Of a stretch of 30,028 nucleotides of DNA, positions 14,166-22,441 are shown one piece after another. Numbering within the stretch: the first letter of the stretch is position 1; each line of letters opens with the position of its first letter. This DNA comes from JANYBT01 sp038211475 (GTDB taxonomy: Bacteria; Acidobacteriota; Terriglobia; Terriglobales; Acidobacteriaceae). The notes under the pieces were generated by a model, which worked only from the letters and a program-made list of their open reading frames with translations, was not told the DNA's origin and searched no databases. The position numbers were made by a program, and so were the translations under genes. The stretch is taken from the NCBI GenBank assembly GCA_038211475.1, contig JBBQVN010000034.1, positions 1-30,028 on the forward strand. Direction: 5' to 3'.

Positions 14166-16565
14166 TTGCTGTTGAGTCTGGAGGCGTCTCACTTCGCTGC
14201 ATTCGTATTGCTGTACTTGGCCATCGGCGGAGCTTCGCCCAATGCGCGCGCGAACGATTCGCGGACTCCTGATTCGCGAGCTACGGATTTTCGCGCTACG
14301 GATATGCGCGCTAACGATGCTCGTGCCGCCATCCACTACGTGTCGTCACACTCTCACGCCACGAAAAAGTCAGCCGCGAAGCATGCCCGCAAGTCTTCCC
14401 CGAAACGTCGCCGCAAGCAGCCGACTCCGCGAGTGCAGCGTGTGCACCGGGCGTTCGCCGCCTCCACTCAACTTCGGTCCATGGCTCAGCAACTTTTGCT
14501 TGATCGCACTCCCGCCGGCTATGCGGGCGTCGAAGCCTTCGCTCGTAAGCATGCAGCGGACGACGCAGGGGCCCTGGCCTGGCTCGTCGCGGGATACGCC
14601 CATGTCCTCGATCGCGATTTCGCCAAGGCCATCGACCCCCTCTCCCGCGCTCGCACCCGCGCCGGAGAATTGTCGGACTACGTGTCCTACTATCTGGCGA
14701 ATTCCTACCAGCAGCTAGGCAGGAACGCCGAAGCTGTAGCTGCGCTCGACGGTTTCTCGCACAAGTATCCTGGCTCGCTGCTCAAGCGCGACGCCGATCT
14801 AATCTCTGCCAACGCCCTAATCGCCGAAGGACGCGGGGCCGCCGCCGCCGCTCTGCTCGCCAAAGACCGCGAACCCATCCGCGCCGATCGGGAACTTGCC
14901 TTGGGGCGGGCCTACGATGCCGCCGGCGAAAGCGATAACGCCGCCACTGTCTTTCGCAACCTCTATTTCCACCTCCCCCTCAGTTCTGAGGCCACTTTCG
15001 CAGAACAGTATTTGAATCGCACCGGCATTGTCGGTTCATTCGCCGAGCGCAGCACCCGCGCGGAGTTGCTTAGCAAGGGCAAGCGTTACGTGGATGCTAT
15101 CCGCGAATACAAAGCTCTGATGGAATTGGCGAGCCCTGCCGATCAGCCCGCGATCGAGATAGCCTTGGGAACCGCACTCGAACACACCGGGCAAAGCAAA
15201 GAGCTTCAGCGCCTTTTGGGAACGCTCTCCGCAACAAGCGGCGAGGCTGACGCGCAGCGCCTCTACCTGCTGGGCGAGAGTGCCCGCTCCGCCGCCGATA
15301 CCGAAGGCGTGGCTCGCAACCTGGAGCAGCTTCGTCAATCCCATTCCACCAGTCCCTGGTTGGAGCAAGCCCTTCTATCGGCCGCCAACATGCATCTGCT
15401 GGCTCGCGATTTCGACCAAGCCATAGATTTGTTCAGCGAACTGCGACAACGTTTCCCCAACGGCAGCCGCGCCTCTTTGGCCCACTGGAAGGCCGCTTGG
15501 CTCAGTTTCCGGCAGGGCAGAGTCGAAGACGCCAAACGCGGCTTTGAAAGTCATCTCGCGTTATATCCCAACTCGCCCGAAGTCAGCGCGGCGTTGTACT
15601 GGCGCGGGCGTGTGGCCGAAGAGGCGGGCGACCTCACCCGTGCCTACGCTTTCTACGACAAGCTCGCCACCCGCTTTCGCAATTACTACTACGCCGACTT
15701 GGCTCGCCAGCGGCTGAAATCGCTTCCCGCCCCGGCCACCACCGGCCACTATCCCGCTCTCGATCAGGTTGCCGCGATCAACACTTCGAAGGTAGAAGAC
15801 GAACCCGTTCCGGACGACGACTTGCGGGGACAGAAAGCCAAGCTGCTCGCCAACGGCGGTCTGACGGACCAGGCAGTTCGCGAACTGCAAGCGGCCGCTG
15901 CAAAACCGGACGGTAGCTGGGCGCCGCCCGAAATCGCCCGCCTCTATGCGGAAGCCGGCCGCTACGATCGTGCCCTGGATGTTATCAAGCGTGCCGCGCC
16001 CAACTATTTCGCGCTCGACTTGGCCGACCTGCCTCGCTCCTATTGGGAAGCATTGTTTCCCAAGCCTTATTGGGACCCGTTGCAGCGAAACGCCGCGGCT
16101 AACGATCTCGATCCCTATCTGGTCGCTTCCCTCATCCGCCAGGAGTCGGCGTTTAATTCCCTCGCTGTATCTCATGCCAATGCCATTGGACTTATGCAAC
16201 TCTTGCCCGGCGTCGGCAAGCAGGTCGCCCGGCAAGTCAAACTCAAGCCCTACAATGCCAGCCGCCTGTTCGAGCCCACCACCAATCTGCAGTTAGGCAC
16301 GCGCTATTTCCGCAGCATGCTCGACCAGTACCACAACTCGCCAGAGTACGCGCTGGCCGCCTATAACGCCGGTTCCGACCGCGTCGACGATTGGCTGGCC
16401 AAGGGTCACTTCCGCGATGTGCCCGAGTTCGTTGAATCCATTCCTTTTACCGAAACCCGCGAGTACGTTCAGGCCATCGTCCGCAACGCCAGCATGTATC
16501 GCCAGCTTTATGAAGCCCCCGCGACGGCCGAAGCCGCCCATTCCTCACCCTTGAAATCGAGATAA
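14166..16565 (+). CDS. Soluble lytic murein transglycosylase (Slt-like) with TPR region
   Basis: This protein of 799 residues has a signal peptide (around AAFVLLYLAIGG-ASPNARA), then six tandem pentapeptides of the D-x-R-A-T type, a Lys/Arg/Ser-rich stretch, and a long helical TPR-like superhelix (~110-620). A C-terminal SLT domain contains LIRQESAFN with catalytic Glu660, AIGLMQLLP and LAAYNAGSDRVDDW. It cleaves peptidoglycan glycan strands to anhydro-muropeptides in the periplasm. TTG 14166 is preferred because AGGGA sits six bases upstream and a clean signal peptide follows; GTG 14112 would add 18 residues. A TPR protein gene follows nine bases downstream. Confidence 0.88.
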   Translation: MLLSLEASHFAAFVLLYLAIGGASPNARANDSRTPDSRATDFRATDMRANDARAAIHYVSSHSHATKKSAAKHARKSSPKRRRKQPTPRVQRVHRAFAASTQLRSMAQQLLLDRTPAGYAGVEAFARKHAADDAGALAWLVAGYAHVLDRDFAKAIDPLSRARTRAGELSDYVSYYLANSYQQLGRNAEAVAALDGFSHKYPGSLLKRDADLISANALIAEGRGAAAAALLAKDREPIRADRELALGRAYDAAGESDNAATVFRNLYFHLPLSSEATFAEQYLNRTGIVGSFAERSTRAELLSKGKRYVDAIREYKALMELASPADQPAIEIALGTALEHTGQSKELQRLLGTLSATSGEADAQRLYLLGESARSAADTEGVARNLEQLRQSHSTSPWLEQALLSAANMHLLARDFDQAIDLFSELRQRFPNGSRASLAHWKAAWLSFRQGRVEDAKRGFESHLALYPNSPEVSAALYWRGRVAEEAGDLTRAYAFYDKLATRFRNYYYADLARQRLKSLPAPATTGHYPALDQVAAINTSKVEDEPVPDDDLRGQKAKLLANGGLTDQAVRELQAAAAKPDGSWAPPEIARLYAEAGRYDRALDVIKRAAPNYFALDLADLPRSYWEALFPKPYWDPLQRNAAANDLDPYLVASLIRQESAFNSLAVSHANAIGLMQLLPGVGKQVARQVKLKPYNASRLFEPTTNLQLGTRYFRSMLDQYHNSPEYALAAYNAGSDRVDDWLAKGHFRDVPEFVESIPFTETREYVQAIVRNASMYRQLYEAPATAEAAHSSPLKSR
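14241..14330 (+). repeat. Six 15-bp tandem repeats inside the transglycosylase gene
   Basis: Six in-frame 15-base units encode NARAN, DSRTP, DSRAT, DFRAT, DMRAN and DARAA. They lie directly after the predicted signal peptide. The units keep GAT at the start and a CGC/CGG/CGT arginine codon in third place, while other positions vary. Confidence 0.8.
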
Positions 16566-16574
16566 AATAAAGCC

Positions 16575-17180
16575 ATGGCCCGGTCGACCTTGATGATTTT
16601 CGCTGCCATATTGTTTGCCGTGGCAACCCTCGCGCAGCCGCCAGACAAAAATCCCGCGCCCGCCGCTTCGCAATCCCAGACTCCCCAATCACAAACTCCG
16701 CAGTCCCAGCCTCCCACTGCGCCGCAACCTCTCGACAGCGACGACTCCGACGGTGCCTCTTTCGGCAGTTCCAGCCGCCGTACCCGCACCGATATCAGTC
16801 CGCCGAAAGATGACGCCAAGAACCATCCCAACAGCCATGAAGCCGTCGCGGACCTTGAATCGCCGCCGCCAGATTCCGCCTCGGGTGTACAGGAGTTCCA
16901 TCCCTGGAATCCCATGAAGGCTCTGAAGGATGTTGAGGTTGCGGATTACTACTTCAAGCAGAAGAATTACCGTGCGGCTCTTGATCGCTATAAAGAAGCG
17001 CTCTACTACAAGAATGGGGATGCCATCGCAACTTTCCGGTTGGCCCAGTGCCAGGAAAAACTCCGCGACCTCACCTCCGCGCGCTCCTACTATGCCGCCT
17101 ATCTAAAAATACTTCCGCAAGGGGAGTTCGCCGGTGAAGCGGAAAAAGCCTTGGAACGATTGAAGAAATCCGGCAAGTAA
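16575..17180 (+). CDS. Secreted TPR protein
   Basis: The 201-residue protein starts with a signal peptide (STLMIFAAILFAVATLA). A Pro/Gln/Ser low-complexity linker with repeated SQTPQ follows (~21-52), then an acidic Ser-rich part. A compact C-terminal TPR pair reads VADYYFKQKNYRAALDRYKE and ATFRLAQCQEKLRDLTSARS. It starts nine bases after the transglycosylase stop and is probably cotranscribed. This suggests a periplasmic partner in envelope assembly, resembling YbgF/BamD-type TPR adaptors in architecture only. No specific family is claimed. Confidence 0.8.
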   Translation: MARSTLMIFAAILFAVATLAQPPDKNPAPAASQSQTPQSQTPQSQPPTAPQPLDSDDSDGASFGSSSRRTRTDISPPKDDAKNHPNSHEAVADLESPPPDSASGVQEFHPWNPMKALKDVEVADYYFKQKNYRAALDRYKEALYYKNGDAIATFRLAQCQEKLRDLTSARSYYAAYLKILPQGEFAGEAEKALERLKKSGK

Positions 17181-17294
17181 TCCGGGGCTTATTTCAGCGC
17201 GTGTTTCAGTTCACAAGGCTCGATGTAATCTGCTTCTTCTGTGACCCGCCCGGACGCCGCCGCCCGGCCGTAGAAAAATTCCAACTCCAGCATC

Positions 17295-17323
17295 AAAAAA
17301 AAGGCCGGATCGCAATCCGGCCT
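17295..17323 (-). terminator. Strong Rho-independent terminator
   Basis: On the minus strand AGGCCGGAT-TGCG-ATCCGGCCT forms a perfect 9-bp stem followed by eight T. It lies 26 bases after the stop of the PepSY-like lipoprotein gene. Confidence 0.92.
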
Positions 17324-17348
17324 CTGCCTGAAACTTACCGCGTCGGGT

Positions 17349-17972
17349 TTACTTCTCCACCCTTATAAAATCCCCGGTCGACGCGTTTACCATGACGCGA
17401 AATTTTGCGTCGTCGCGGCTGTTGCCGTAAATCACGTGCCATACCGGCATGTTGGCGTCGCGGTTCCACTCCAGCAGGTAAATAACTGGCGTATCCGGAT
17501 TCTTCGCCAGAAACTTGTCCCCGCCATGTTTCTGCGCCGTGTCAAAAGCCTTATCGGAGTCAACTTTCAGAAAGCTCGCATCGAACACTCGGGTCGACGA
17601 ATTTGTCGGACTGTAATTGTCCTCCGGTCCCGGGCTGATTCCTGCGGAAGGGGCGTCCTTATCTGCGCTGCCCGACCAGGTAATCGGCTTCACGCCCTTT
17701 TGTGCCGGCGATGCAAATCCGGTGCGCCATACTGCCGCCTTGCCGTCTAACCCTTTACTGTCTTTGGTCAATTGCGATTCCAGTTTATAAGGCTGCGCAT
17801 CTGCCGCCCATCGTCGGGCCGAAAGGTATCCGCGATGGAATCCCGTCAGTCCCGTCACCAATTCTGGCCCCTTGGGCGCTGCCGGTTCGGCTTTCGTTTC
17901 CGGTTTGCTCGGCCCCGAGGAGCATCCCGTCAGCATCCCCAGCATCAATATTCCAAATACGAATTTGTTCAT
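17349..17972 (-). CDS. Lipoprotein with C-terminal PepSY-like domain
   Basis: This 207-residue protein has a lipoprotein signal, FGILMLGMLTGC with lipobox LTGC and lipidated Cys17, followed by a Pro/Lys/Glu linker. The last ~70 residues (AFDTAQKHGGDKFLA, VIYLLEWNRDANMPVWHVIY, FRVMVNASTGDFIRVEK) have the layout of a PepSY repeat: helix, then W-x-V-x-Y strand, then V-N-A-xTG-x-F. PepSY domains often act as peptidase inhibitors or binding modules in the envelope. GAGGT lies four bases before the ATG. It is monocistronic, closed by a strong terminator. Confidence 0.75.
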   Translation of the reverse strand: MNKFVFGILMLGMLTGCSSGPSKPETKAEPAAPKGPELVTGLTGFHRGYLSARRWAADAQPYKLESQLTKDSKGLDGKAAVWRTGFASPAQKGVKPITWSGSADKDAPSAGISPGPEDNYSPTNSSTRVFDASFLKVDSDKAFDTAQKHGGDKFLAKNPDTPVIYLLEWNRDANMPVWHVIYGNSRDDAKFRVMVNASTGDFIRVEK

Positions 17973-18042
17973 CGTGACCTCGTCGTTATGATTTCAGAAG
18001 CATGCGCGATACATTGTAAATGAACTCAGCCGCAGGAGCCTC

Positions 18043-18549
18043 ATGGACCCCAACTTCCAACGCTTGCATCAGGCCATCGCCGACGCCACCGCCGGTCTTG
18101 TCCCCGCGCAGCTCACAGTCAAGACTAACGACAAATGGAGCATCGCCGAAATTCTGGAGCACCTCTATCTCACCTACACCCCCACCACCAAAGCCTTCCA
18201 GCGTTGCGTCGTCCAGAATCAGTCCTTGGCGTCCCCTCGAACCCTCAAAAACTTTCTGCAGACGTTCGTCGTCGTCGGCCTGGGTTATCTGCCTGAGGGA
18301 AGAAAGGCGCCCGAACGTACCAGCCCCCGAGGGATGCCGGCAGAGAATCTGGTGTCTCTGATTCTGTCCGAGATCGCAGCCATGGACACCGCCGCCAGCG
18401 CTTGTAGAACTGCTCTCGGCCCGCAAACCAGAGCCATGGACCATCCCGTCCTTGGCCCTTTTACCGTGGATCAATGGTCGAAGTTCCATTGGGTGCACGG
18501 GCGTCATCACGTCAAGCAGATCCTCGCCCGGCGCGCCGCCATGCAATAG
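18043..18549 (+). CDS. DinB-like metal-binding protein (DUF1569 type)
   Basis: The 168-residue four-helix-bundle protein has KWSIAEILEHLYLTY near residue 31 and FHWVHGRHHVKQI near residue 150. These give the His residues (one in EHL, two in the H-x3-H-H segment) of the DinB/YfiT metal site. Family members are putative thiol- or hydrolysis-dependent transferases, but most lack known reactions. AGGAG lies four bases before the ATG. It is divergent from the PepSY-like lipoprotein gene (70-base gap) and convergent with the coiled-coil gene (17-base gap). Confidence 0.8.
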   Translation: MDPNFQRLHQAIADATAGLVPAQLTVKTNDKWSIAEILEHLYLTYTPTTKAFQRCVVQNQSLASPRTLKNFLQTFVVVGLGYLPEGRKAPERTSPRGMPAENLVSLILSEIAAMDTAASACRTALGPQTRAMDHPVLGPFTVDQWSKFHWVHGRHHVKQILARRAAMQ

Positions 18550-18566
18550 GCACCAGCAACAAGAAG

Positions 18567-19163
18567 CTATTCCCGCGAGCCTGGTGCGACGTTTGCCTTC
18601 CGGGCTTGTTCCTCCAGGTCCTCAAGTTGCTTCTCCGCTGACTCCGTCGCCAGTTGTTTGTCGGCGACCTGCTGCCGATAATTTTCGTCTTCCCGGTCCC
18701 AGCCTCCCGGATTGCGCAAACGGCTGCCAGCGTCTGCGTAGAATGCCGCCTGCCGCAGCCGGTACTCCCGCTGCATCACGTCCATCTCCCGGTGCAGCAA
18801 CTCCACTTGCGCTTTTTGCTCCTTGATCTTCCCGGCCCAATCCTCCGAAGCCAGAACTGGCCCCGCTTTAACGCCGCTGCCAGGTTTCGCTTCACCGCTG
18901 GACCCGCCGCTGGGCGCGCCACTCGACGGCTCGGTTGAGGGGGCAGCCTGATCCGCCGCCGCGGGCCCCACCTCGCTGATTGACGCGGTCGTCGGCAGGT
19001 TGTCGTTGTCAAAGTGCCGCGTCGCTTTCGCTCGCGTCGCCTTCTCCGCCCGGATCGTCCGTGCAGCGTCTGCCAAAGAAACTTGCTGGGCCCCGGCAGC
19101 GCCGCCCAGAAGGACCCACCCCGCCAACAGTGCCACCGCCGCGCCTTGCCCAGGAATTCTCAC
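18567..19163 (-). CDS. Secreted coiled-coil protein, unknown function
   Basis: The start is GTG 19163, fixed by GGAGG five bases upstream and by the resulting clean signal peptide MRIPGQGAAVALLAGWVLLG ending AGA-QQ. The mature protein has a Gly/Pro/Ser-rich linker (~70-95) and a C-terminal coiled coil from about 100 to the end, rich in Lys, Glu and Gln (IKEQKAQVELLHREMDVMQR, VADKQLATESAEKQLEDLEE). The GTG overlaps the prepilin peptidase stop (GTGA), so the two are translated together. A role in pilus or secretion assembly is possible from this link only. No family is recognised. Confidence 0.75.
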   Translation of the reverse strand: MRIPGQGAAVALLAGWVLLGGAAGAQQVSLADAARTIRAEKATRAKATRHFDNDNLPTTASISEVGPAAADQAAPSTEPSSGAPSGGSSGEAKPGSGVKAGPVLASEDWAGKIKEQKAQVELLHREMDVMQREYRLRQAAFYADAGSRLRNPGGWDREDENYRQQVADKQLATESAEKQLEDLEEQARKANVAPGSRE

Positions 19164-20062
19164 AGCCGCCTCCAATACCACTGCAAAATCTGATTGCCAA
19201 ATAACAGGGCGGCGAATCCCATGCCCCCCAGAAATACGCCAAACGGCATTTCAAAATACCGGTACGCCAGCCGCGCCGACTGCCACGCTCTCCGTCGCAC
19301 CCTTTCGCCGCTGCCCATCCGCAATTGCAATCGTCGTGTCCGCTTCCCCCAAATCACGAATATGGTCGCGATTCCAAACAGCGCCCCCGTCACCGATGCC
19401 GCAAACACCGTGAGCACCATCAGCTTCAGTCCCAGCCAGGCTCCAATCATCGCCACCAGTTTCACATCACCCAAGCCCATCCCCTCCACGCCGCGCGCGA
19501 GCAAGTAAACCGCCGCTACTCCATACAAAAAGGCTGCTCCCACCGCAGCTCCTACCACCGAGTCCAGAAACGAATACAGACGCCACGAGTCGCCCGCACT
19601 TCCAGAGAACCATTGCGTCACCACGTCATTTACCGGCACCAGCAGGCTGAAACCCACGCCCAGGGCTATCCCTGGAAAGGTCAGCGCATTGGGCAATAGT
19701 TTGGTTTCTGCATCGGTAAAGATCAGCCCCAACAGCAGGGTGCCGAATATCCCGTACTTAAACGCTTCTGCCGTAATTCCAAACCGCCACACACACGCTG
19801 CAAACAAAATTGCAGTCAACAACTCGACCACCGCATAGCGGATCGTGATTGGTTCCCGGCAGCGGCGGCAACGCCCGCCCAGCAGCAGCCAGCTTACTAC
19901 CGGGATATTGTCATAGGGCGCAATCGGCTGACCGCAGTGCGGGCATGCAGAACCCGGCATCACCACCGATCGGCCGCGCGGCAAGCGATAAATGCAGACG
20001 TTCAGAAAGCTGCCGAAGGCCAGCCCCACCAAGAACGCCGCCGCTGTAAGTAGAAGATTCAC
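19160..20062 (-). CDS. pilD: Prepilin peptidase / N-methyltransferase
   Basis: This 300-residue polytopic membrane protein cleaves type IV prepilin leaders and methylates the new N-terminus. The N-terminal cytoplasmic domain has GSFLNVCIYRLP, then the two zinc-binding pairs Cys40-PHC43 and Cys65-RRC68. The two catalytic aspartates are Asp117 in FTDAETKLLPN and Asp199 in GMGLGDVKL, typical of GXGD aspartic proteases. It starts with GTG at 20062. No other pilus genes are present in the window, so the enzyme may serve type IV pili or a type II secretion system encoded elsewhere. The downstream coiled-coil gene overlaps it. Confidence 0.93.
   Translation of the reverse strand: MNLLLTAAAFLVGLAFGSFLNVCIYRLPRGRSVVMPGSACPHCGQPIAPYDNIPVVSWLLLGGRCRRCREPITIRYAVVELLTAILFAACVWRFGITAEAFKYGIFGTLLLGLIFTDAETKLLPNALTFPGIALGVGFSLLVPVNDVVTQWFSGSAGDSWRLYSFLDSVVGAAVGAAFLYGVAAVYLLARGVEGMGLGDVKLVAMIGAWLGLKLMVLTVFAASVTGALFGIATIFVIWGKRTRRLQLRMGSGERVRRRAWQSARLAYRYFEMPFGVFLGGMGFAALLFGNQILQWYWRRL
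19169..19173 (-). promoter_or_regulatory. Ribosome-binding site fixing the GTG start of the coiled-coil gene
   Basis: GGAGG on the minus strand, inside the end of the prepilin peptidase gene, five bases before GTG 19163. Confidence 0.65.
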
Positions 20063-20136
20063 GCGCAGTTAGAACTACGAGGATTATAGTTCGCGACGCT
20101 TTGCTCTCGCAGATTACGGATGGTCTGATTACTAAA

Positions 20137-20170
20137 GGGGCTGGGGCTGGGGCTGCTTGCCGGGCTGGGG
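20137..20170 (+). other. G-run cluster (possible G-quadruplex)
   Basis: Plus strand has GGGG at 20137, 20143 and 20149, GGG at 20162 and GGGG at 20167, with short loops. It lies just after the histidine kinase stop, in that gene's template strand. Confidence 0.45.
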
Positions 20171-20194
20171 CAGAGCAGGGCTCGTCGTTTGGGT

Positions 20195-21646
20195 TCAAGC
20201 CACGGAACTCTCTTTTACCGTCGCGTTTTCCGGCAGGAAGATCACAAACACGGTTCCGCTCTTTCCCGGTGTCGTCCGGCTGCGCAAACGCATTGCACCC
20301 CCGTGCTTTTGCACAATCTCGTGCGACACCCAAAGGCCCAGGCCGGTTCCCTGATGTTTCTTGGTGGTGAAGAACGGCTCAAATACCCGCTCGCGATTTT
20401 CCGCCCCAATCCCGGAACCGTTGTCCGCAATGGTTACCCGCGCCCCGCATCGAAATCCATTGCTCCACTCCTGCGTTTGCACCATCCTTACCTTCACCGT
20501 CCCATCCGCGCTTACTGCGTCAATCGCATTGGCAATCAGGTTGGAAAATAATTGCCGCAGCTCTCCCTCGTAACCGGTCACCCGAATCTCCGGGCCGTAG
20601 GAACGCGCTAATCGGATTTGCTTGCTCTCCAGTTTCCGGCTGTAGAGGTGCAACACCTCATCCATCAAGGCCGCCACATTCAACGGCGCCGCCGCCACCG
20701 GGGACCGCACCAAGCCCAAGGTCTGCTGGGCGATGTGAGCGATCCGTCCAACTTCGGTTTCTGCCATCGCCAGGTATTTGTCCGCTTTTGTTGGGTCGTG
20801 TTGCGCCAGATACAGCAGATTGGTGAGCGCTTCCAGTGGATTGTTGATTTCGTGGGCCACGCTGGCTGCCAGACGTCCCGCCGTCGCCAGTTTCTCGTTC
20901 CTCAGCAGCGCTTCTTCGGAGCGCTGCTGTGCGGAAACATCCCGCGTCGTCGTCGACAGCCCGATCATGTCCCCGGCTTGGTTTCGAATCGGCGACACCG
21001 ACAAAAGTACCTGAACTAGCTGCCCGTCTTTGGCGAGACGCTCCGTCCGGTAACTGTGCGGGTGTTCGCCCCGGCTCAGCGCATCGCGATCCCGCAAGTA
21101 ATCTTTGCGATAGCTGATGGGCGTGATTAACGAAATATCCTGGCCGATAGCCTCTTCCGATTCGTACCCGTAGAGTGTGGTGGCGCCCCGGTTCCAACTC
21201 TCGATCACGCCTTCAGAATTAACGCTGATGATGGCGTCGGTCGAGTCCTCTACCAACGAAGCCATCCGACGCAAGGCTTGTTCCGCGACAATTTCCGCGC
21301 GCGTCTTCTGCCGCGCCATGCCACCCACCAATGCTGCAATCGCAATGAATGTAAACAAGCGCTCCACGTCGTCGCGGGCTACCGAGAACGTGAAGTGGGG
21401 GTCGAACACCACCAGGTCCAACAGCAGGGAAGAAACCACCGTGCAGAAGATAGCCGGCCCGGTTCCCAGGAAGCGCGCGACCAACACCACGCCGGCCAGA
21501 AACAGGATTAGAGGTTTGGTGTGCAGCGGCCCGGGTAGTGCCCACAGCGAAAGCGCCAGCCAGGCACCAACGAAAGCTAAGGCGTAGGGTGGGATCCGAT
21601 TCCACCAATTTTTCAGCGGACCGGCGCGATCGGCTTCTTTTTGCAT
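20195..21646 (-). CDS. Membrane PAS sensor histidine kinase
   Basis: From Met at 21646 the protein is 483 residues. An N-terminal four-helix membrane unit (ALAFVGAWLALSLWAL, LILFLAGVVLVARFLG, AIFCTVVSSLLLDLVV, LFTFIAIAALVGGM) resembles the DUF4118/KdpD-type sensor. A PAS domain follows (~128-243: LVEDSTDAIISVNSEGVIES to TTTRDVSAQQ), then HisKA with SVAHEINNPL (phosphoacceptor His265), then HATPase with N-box LFSNLIANAIDAV, G1 DNGSGIG and G2 GTGLGLWV. It should phosphorylate a response regulator that is not encoded nearby, so it is an orphan. The frame is open to 21745, but those 33 residues do not look like part of the fold. Confidence 0.9.
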   Translation of the reverse strand: MQKEADRAGPLKNWWNRIPPYALAFVGAWLALSLWALPGPLHTKPLILFLAGVVLVARFLGTGPAIFCTVVSSLLLDLVVFDPHFTFSVARDDVERLFTFIAIAALVGGMARQKTRAEIVAEQALRRMASLVEDSTDAIISVNSEGVIESWNRGATTLYGYESEEAIGQDISLITPISYRKDYLRDRDALSRGEHPHSYRTERLAKDGQLVQVLLSVSPIRNQAGDMIGLSTTTRDVSAQQRSEEALLRNEKLATAGRLAASVAHEINNPLEALTNLLYLAQHDPTKADKYLAMAETEVGRIAHIAQQTLGLVRSPVAAAPLNVAALMDEVLHLYSRKLESKQIRLARSYGPEIRVTGYEGELRQLFSNLIANAIDAVSADGTVKVRMVQTQEWSNGFRCGARVTIADNGSGIGAENRERVFEPFFTTKKHQGTGLGLWVSHEIVQKHGGAMRLRSRTTPGKSGTVFVIFLPENATVKESSVA

Positions 21647-21781
21647 GGCACGGTCCGACCCTGGCGTGGGCTCCTTCTCCGCGCTGACTTTAGCAGGGCA
21701 GTGACCAAGGTGCAACCGGCACCGGTGCAAGTTTGCGGCTGGCACGGTTTCGCCCCGATCCAGCCGCCATATTGCACGCTG

Positions 21782-22222
21782 TTACTTCTGTTGCATACCC
21801 TCGATGTACTTCACCAGATTGGCAATCCGCTGCTGCACTTCTGACTCATGCCCGCCGCTCATGCTATGAAACAGATGGCCCCACATCGGCATGTCCTTGC
21901 TGCCGTGGGCCGGCACGCCTTCCTCACCGCGGATCACTCCAGCGACCTTCAGCGAGGGATACTTGCCCCCGGCCTTCATCGCCAGCATGGTCAAATCAGT
22001 GGCCGGAACCTTCAGGGCGTCTGCCGCCGGACCATTCCCCTTGCCCTCTGTCCCGTGGCAAACCGCGCAATACGTCTTGTACATCTCCTGTCCCGACGAC
22101 GCTGAGGTCGACTTGATGGGGACATGTTTAATTTCTTTCTTGGGCTCCGCGCTTTGCGCGAAGCTGAACGCCGCGGCCAATAGCACTGTCAAAATCGCTG
22201 TCGTGAGTTTTCGAATCGACAT
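21782..22222 (-). CDS. Periplasmic mono-heme cytochrome c
   Basis: This 146-residue protein has a signal peptide (LTTAILTVLLAAAFSFA). The heme-binding CAVCH is at 52-56, in the usual class I setting YKTYCAVCHGTEGKGNGPAA, and a likely axial Met lies at 111 or 113 (SKDMPMWGHLF). It carries electrons in the periplasm; the partner is not encoded nearby. The His-rich segment around HLFHSMSGGHE is a little unusual. AGGAG lies seven bases before the ATG. It is a single-gene unit downstream of the BON gene, separated from it by a strong terminator. Confidence 0.92.
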   Translation of the reverse strand: MSIRKLTTAILTVLLAAAFSFAQSAEPKKEIKHVPIKSTSASSGQEMYKTYCAVCHGTEGKGNGPAADALKVPATDLTMLAMKAGGKYPSLKVAGVIRGEEGVPAHGSKDMPMWGHLFHSMSGGHESEVQQRIANLVKYIEGMQQK

Positions 22223-22382
22223 AATTTTTCTCCTTGAGGACTGCCCCTCTCGTTCGTATCAGACCACTTTCCAGTGTACGAGGAGAGGAGCCAACTCACT
22301 ATAGCGCAAGTCACACAGGGTTGTGATAAAGGCACGCGGAGCAAAGCTTGTAGCAGGCGGGAGAATGCTGCGGAAACATAGG

Positions 22383-22421
22383 CAAACCGAGCCAGGGATA
22401 AGCGCTCCCTGGCTCGGTTTG
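22383..22421. terminator. Perfect 16-bp hairpin terminator
   Basis: CAAACCGAGCCAGGGA pairs perfectly with TCCCTGGCTCGGTTTG around a seven-base loop. Both arms end in TTTG on the exit side, so it can act in either direction. It lies 20 bases after the stop of the BON-domain gene and before the cytochrome gene, both on the minus strand. Confidence 0.8.
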
Positions 22422-22441
22422 TAGATTGCAGTGAACTATTT

